The notes beneath the pieces are model-generated. The model was not told the DNA's origin. It did no database searches and was given only the letters and a program-made list of their open reading frames with translations. From NCBI GenBank assembly GCA_903873355.1, contig CAIQOG010000222.1, positions 1 through 8,710 on the forward strand: 8,710 nucleotides of DNA, read 5' to 3'. The first letter of the stretch is position 1. Each line of letters starts with the position of its first letter. A program made the position numbers and the translations under genes. This DNA is from an uncultured Bacteroidales bacterium (lineage in GTDB: Bacteria > Bacteroidota > Bacteroidia > Bacteroidales > Paludibacteraceae). Positions 6,964 to 8,710 of this stretch are shown here, piece by piece.

Positions 6964-7833
6964 ATGAAAAAATTAATCCTACTCTTAACAGCATTAATCA
7001 CCTGTTTTTCTTTTACTCAGGCACAATTACTCTGGAAAATATCCGGTAACGGTCTAAAGCATCCCTCCTACCTGTTTGGAACGCATCATTTGATTCCTAT
7101 TCAGTTTCTGGACAGTGTTCCGGGTTTATTCAAAGCATTCAACGAGTGTGAAACTGTGGTTGGTGAGATGGTGCTGAACAACCTGGATGCTTCGGCTAAA
7201 ATTCAACAGGCTGCCATCATGCCCAATCATAAAAAAATAAGTGACTTACTGACTCAGGATGAGTACAAACTTGTTGATAATGAACTGAAATCCGTGTTAA
7301 AATTCGGATTGAAGGAGGTGTCGGTAATGAATCCAACGCTGATACTCACGATGTACGAAATGGAGAAATACAAGAAACTGACCGGATTCAGTGATGACAA
7401 ACAGTCCGATTCCTATTTTCAGTTGGTTGCAGTAGAAAAAGATAAAAAGGTACTTGGGTTGGAAACAATCGACCAGCAAATTGCCATCCTTTTCGGTAAT
7501 GGCAGTCTGGAACGACAGGCAAAGGTATTGGTGGAAACTATCCGTAAGAAGGACACAATGCTCAACGAAATGATTAAATTAAACCGACTTTACAAAGCCG
7601 GAAAACTGAATGATTTGCTGCTATTGTCGAAAGGCAAAGGTGAGATTACCGATATGACCGACGAAGAATTCAGGAAAATGGCCGATAATCGTAACGCCGA
7701 CTGGATGACTAAATTACCAAAAATGATTAAGGAATCATCCTGCTTTATTGCCGTGGGAGCTTTGCATCTTCCGGGTCAAAAGGGATTGATTAAATTGCTT
7801 GAGAAACAGGGGTATAAGGTAACGGCTCTATGA
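6964..7833 (+). CDS. TraB/GumN-family exported protein (putative metalloprotease fold)
   Basis: This 289-residue protein begins with a Sec signal peptide (MKKLILLLTA, likely cleavage TQA|Q near residue 20) and is probably periplasmic. After cleavage it reads LLWKISGNG...PSYLFGTHH, the hallmark opening of the TraB/PrgY/GumN family. The two GxxH motifs of the wider Tiki/TraB superfamily are GTHH at 39-42 and GALH at 265-268, with the conserved acidic segment VGEMV (E68) between them. The C-terminus AVGALHLPGQKGLIKLLEKQGYKV is split by no gap and is typical of the family. Tiki members are metal-dependent proteases, but the bacterial secreted members have no firm substrate, so the activity is inferred. 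A GTG three bases upstream (6961) could also start the frame; the ATG is preferred because it gives the usual MKK start. The gene is divergent from oxyR and convergent with msrBA. Confidence 0.85.
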   Translation: MKKLILLLTALITCFSFTQAQLLWKISGNGLKHPSYLFGTHHLIPIQFLDSVPGLFKAFNECETVVGEMVLNNLDASAKIQQAAIMPNHKKISDLLTQDEYKLVDNELKSVLKFGLKEVSVMNPTLILTMYEMEKYKKLTGFSDDKQSDSYFQLVAVEKDKKVLGLETIDQQIAILFGNGSLERQAKVLVETIRKKDTMLNEMIKLNRLYKAGKLNDLLLLSKGKGEITDMTDEEFRKMADNRNADWMTKLPKMIKESSCFIAVGALHLPGQKGLIKLLEKQGYKVTAL

Positions 7834-7927
7834 CCCCAAACCCCTAAAGGGGCTTTAAGACCATGTTTGTAATTAAAAGTTAGACACAACAATAGTAACT
7901 TAGTTCCCCTTTAGGGGTTAGGGGTCA
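7831..7927. repeat. Long inverted repeat in the convergent gap (REP/MITE-like)
   Basis: The left arm 7831-7852 and the right arm 7906-7927 are 22-base inverted copies that differ at one position (21 of 22 pair). Each arm holds the core ACCCCTAAAGGGG in one orientation or the other, itself a smaller hairpin, and an outer TGACCCC. The arms flank 53 A+T-rich bases with no open frame of note. The left arm starts in the TGA stop of the TraB/GumN gene, and the right arm ends two bases short of the msrBA stop. There is no T-run, so it is not a standard terminator, although the hairpin could still block or stabilise both transcripts. Confidence 0.8.
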
Positions 7928-7929
7928 GA

Positions 7930-8710
7930 TTAAAATATCTTCCTATAAATATGGCAATACGGACTTCCGTGTTTCTTTTCGTAATACTCCTGATGATATT
8001 CTTCCGCCTTCCAGAATTCAGGTGCTTTACGTAACTGTGTAGCTACTTTATAACCTTTTTCGGTTAGTATTTTAATGTATTTTTCCGCCATTAGCTTCTG
8101 ACTCTCCGAAGTATAGAAAATAACCGATTGATATTGTTCTCCTATATCCGGTCCCTGACCGCCCACCTGCTCAAAATCGTGCGTTTCGTAGTACAGTTTC
8201 ACCATATCTTCAAACGTGGTCTTTGTTTTGTCAAAAACCACTTCTGTAGTTTCGATATGACCCGTTCCGCCATCACAAACCTGATGGTACGTCGGATTTT
8301 TAGTATGTCCACCCATGTAGCCCACCGTGGTTGAAATCACTCCTTTGGCTTTCATAAAATGATATTGCGTACCCCAGAAACATCCGGAGGCAAAATAAGC
8401 TGTTTCCATATTCGTAATGGTTTCTTTATTTTCGGTTGCCGGAATAAATTTCATTGAAATAGAATTCACACAATGGCGGGTATTTTTCTGCGTAAAACCC
8501 TCACCCGTAAATACATGACCCAAATGCGCGCCGCAATTGGCGCAAATAATCTCCGTCCGTCTGCCATCGGCGTCAGACACGCGTTTCACAGCCCCGGGAA
8601 TTTCATCGTCGAAACTCGGCCATCCGCAGTGCGATTCAAACTTATCTTCCGACCGGTAAAGCGGCTCGTTACATTGTTTACACACGTAAGTTCCTTTGGC
8701 CTTATTGTCA
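7930..8710 (-). CDS. msrBA: Bifunctional methionine sulfoxide reductase MsrB-MsrA, 5' end outside the window
   Basis: The leftward frame is open to the right edge (KGTYVCKQC continues upstream of the GTG at 8685), so the true start is missing. Residues here are counted from that GTG codon. The MsrB domain (1 to about 82) reduces Met-R-sulfoxide: it has zinc cysteines C2, C5 (CKQC) and C48, C51 (CANC), the CGWPSF block, GAHLGHVF, and catalytic C72 in RHCVNS. A short linker leads to the MsrA domain (about 93-251), which reduces Met-S-sulfoxide: GCFW with catalytic C102, GHIE with E145, GPDIGEQY with D180 and Y185, and a probable resolving C244 near the end (PYCHIY). One enzyme can thus repair both epimers of oxidised methionine. 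About 40-50 N-terminal MsrB residues are probably cut off. The neighbourhood includes oxyR, but the promoter lies outside the window. Confidence 0.93.
   Translation of the reverse strand, partial: DNKAKGTYVCKQCNEPLYRSEDKFESHCGWPSFDDEIPGAVKRVSDADGRRTEIICANCGAHLGHVFTGEGFTQKNTRHCVNSISMKFIPATENKETITNMETAYFASGCFWGTQYHFMKAKGVISTTVGYMGGHTKNPTYHQVCDGGTGHIETTEVVFDKTKTTFEDMVKLYYETHDFEQVGGQGPDIGEQYQSVIFYTSESQKLMAEKYIKILTEKGYKVATQLRKAPEFWKAEEYHQEYYEKKHGSPYCHIYRKIF

Noticed and set aside
6994..7005. Lipobox-like LITC in the TraB/GumN signal peptide
   Set aside because: Threonine at -1 does not fit a lipobox, and hydrophobic sequence plus a good TQA|Q type I site follow.
7808..7927. G-quadruplex from the GGGG runs around the inverted repeat
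   Set aside because: The runs on one strand are scattered over about 115 bases with long loops; hairpin pairing explains them better.
8361..8380. MsrA active site reads GCFWGTQ instead of the usual GCFWG-x-E
   Set aside because: Gln at this place also occurs in some functional MsrA proteins (mycobacterial type, from memory); the catalytic C102, E145, D180 and Y185 are intact.
8407..8409. Internal ATG (residue 93) as start of a separate msrA gene
   Set aside because: The MsrB and MsrA domains are in one uninterrupted frame with a normal short linker, so this is a fusion.

Overview
The window looks like ordinary chromosomal DNA from a Bacteroidota species, most likely of the order Bacteroidales. 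Three things point there. Promoter-like sites of the TAnnTTTG type (with an upstream TTTG in the clearest case) occur ahead of several genes. None of the starts shows an obvious Shine-Dalgarno sequence. The protein set (class A PBP followed by a secreted TPR protein, OxyR, TraB/GumN-family protein, MsrB-MsrA fusion) is typical of the group. The genus cannot be named from the sequence alone. The DNA is A+T-rich and densely packed, with no gene-free stretch above about 150 bases.

Layout. Positions 59-234 hold a leftward tRNA-Pro(UGG) gene with its own promoter and rho-independent terminator. Rightward from 314 come hemW (heme chaperone, radical SAM), a bifunctional penicillin-binding protein 1A, and, 16 bases later, a 678-residue exported TPR protein that appears to start at TTG. 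This block ends at a palindrome (5859-5890) that also holds the stop codon of a leftward oxyR gene. A 150-base divergent region separates oxyR from a rightward TraB/GumN-family exported protein. That gene converges on a leftward msrB-msrA fusion, which runs off the right edge. The 96 bases between these two genes are built around a near-perfect 22-base inverted repeat.

How the genes fit together. PBP1A and the TPR protein are probably co-transcribed and both act at the periplasmic face or in the periplasm, so the TPR protein is a candidate partner of the peptidoglycan synthase. OxyR (peroxide sensor with both redox cysteines) and the MsrBA methionine sulfoxide reductase form a loose oxidative-stress neighbourhood. 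A perfect OxyR-type half-site in the oxyR leader suggests autoregulation.

I found no phage, transposase, CRISPR, toxin-antitoxin or defence genes, and no clearly new multi-gene system. The most interesting items are the PBP1A-TPR pair, the OxyR box, and the two palindromes in the convergent gaps.
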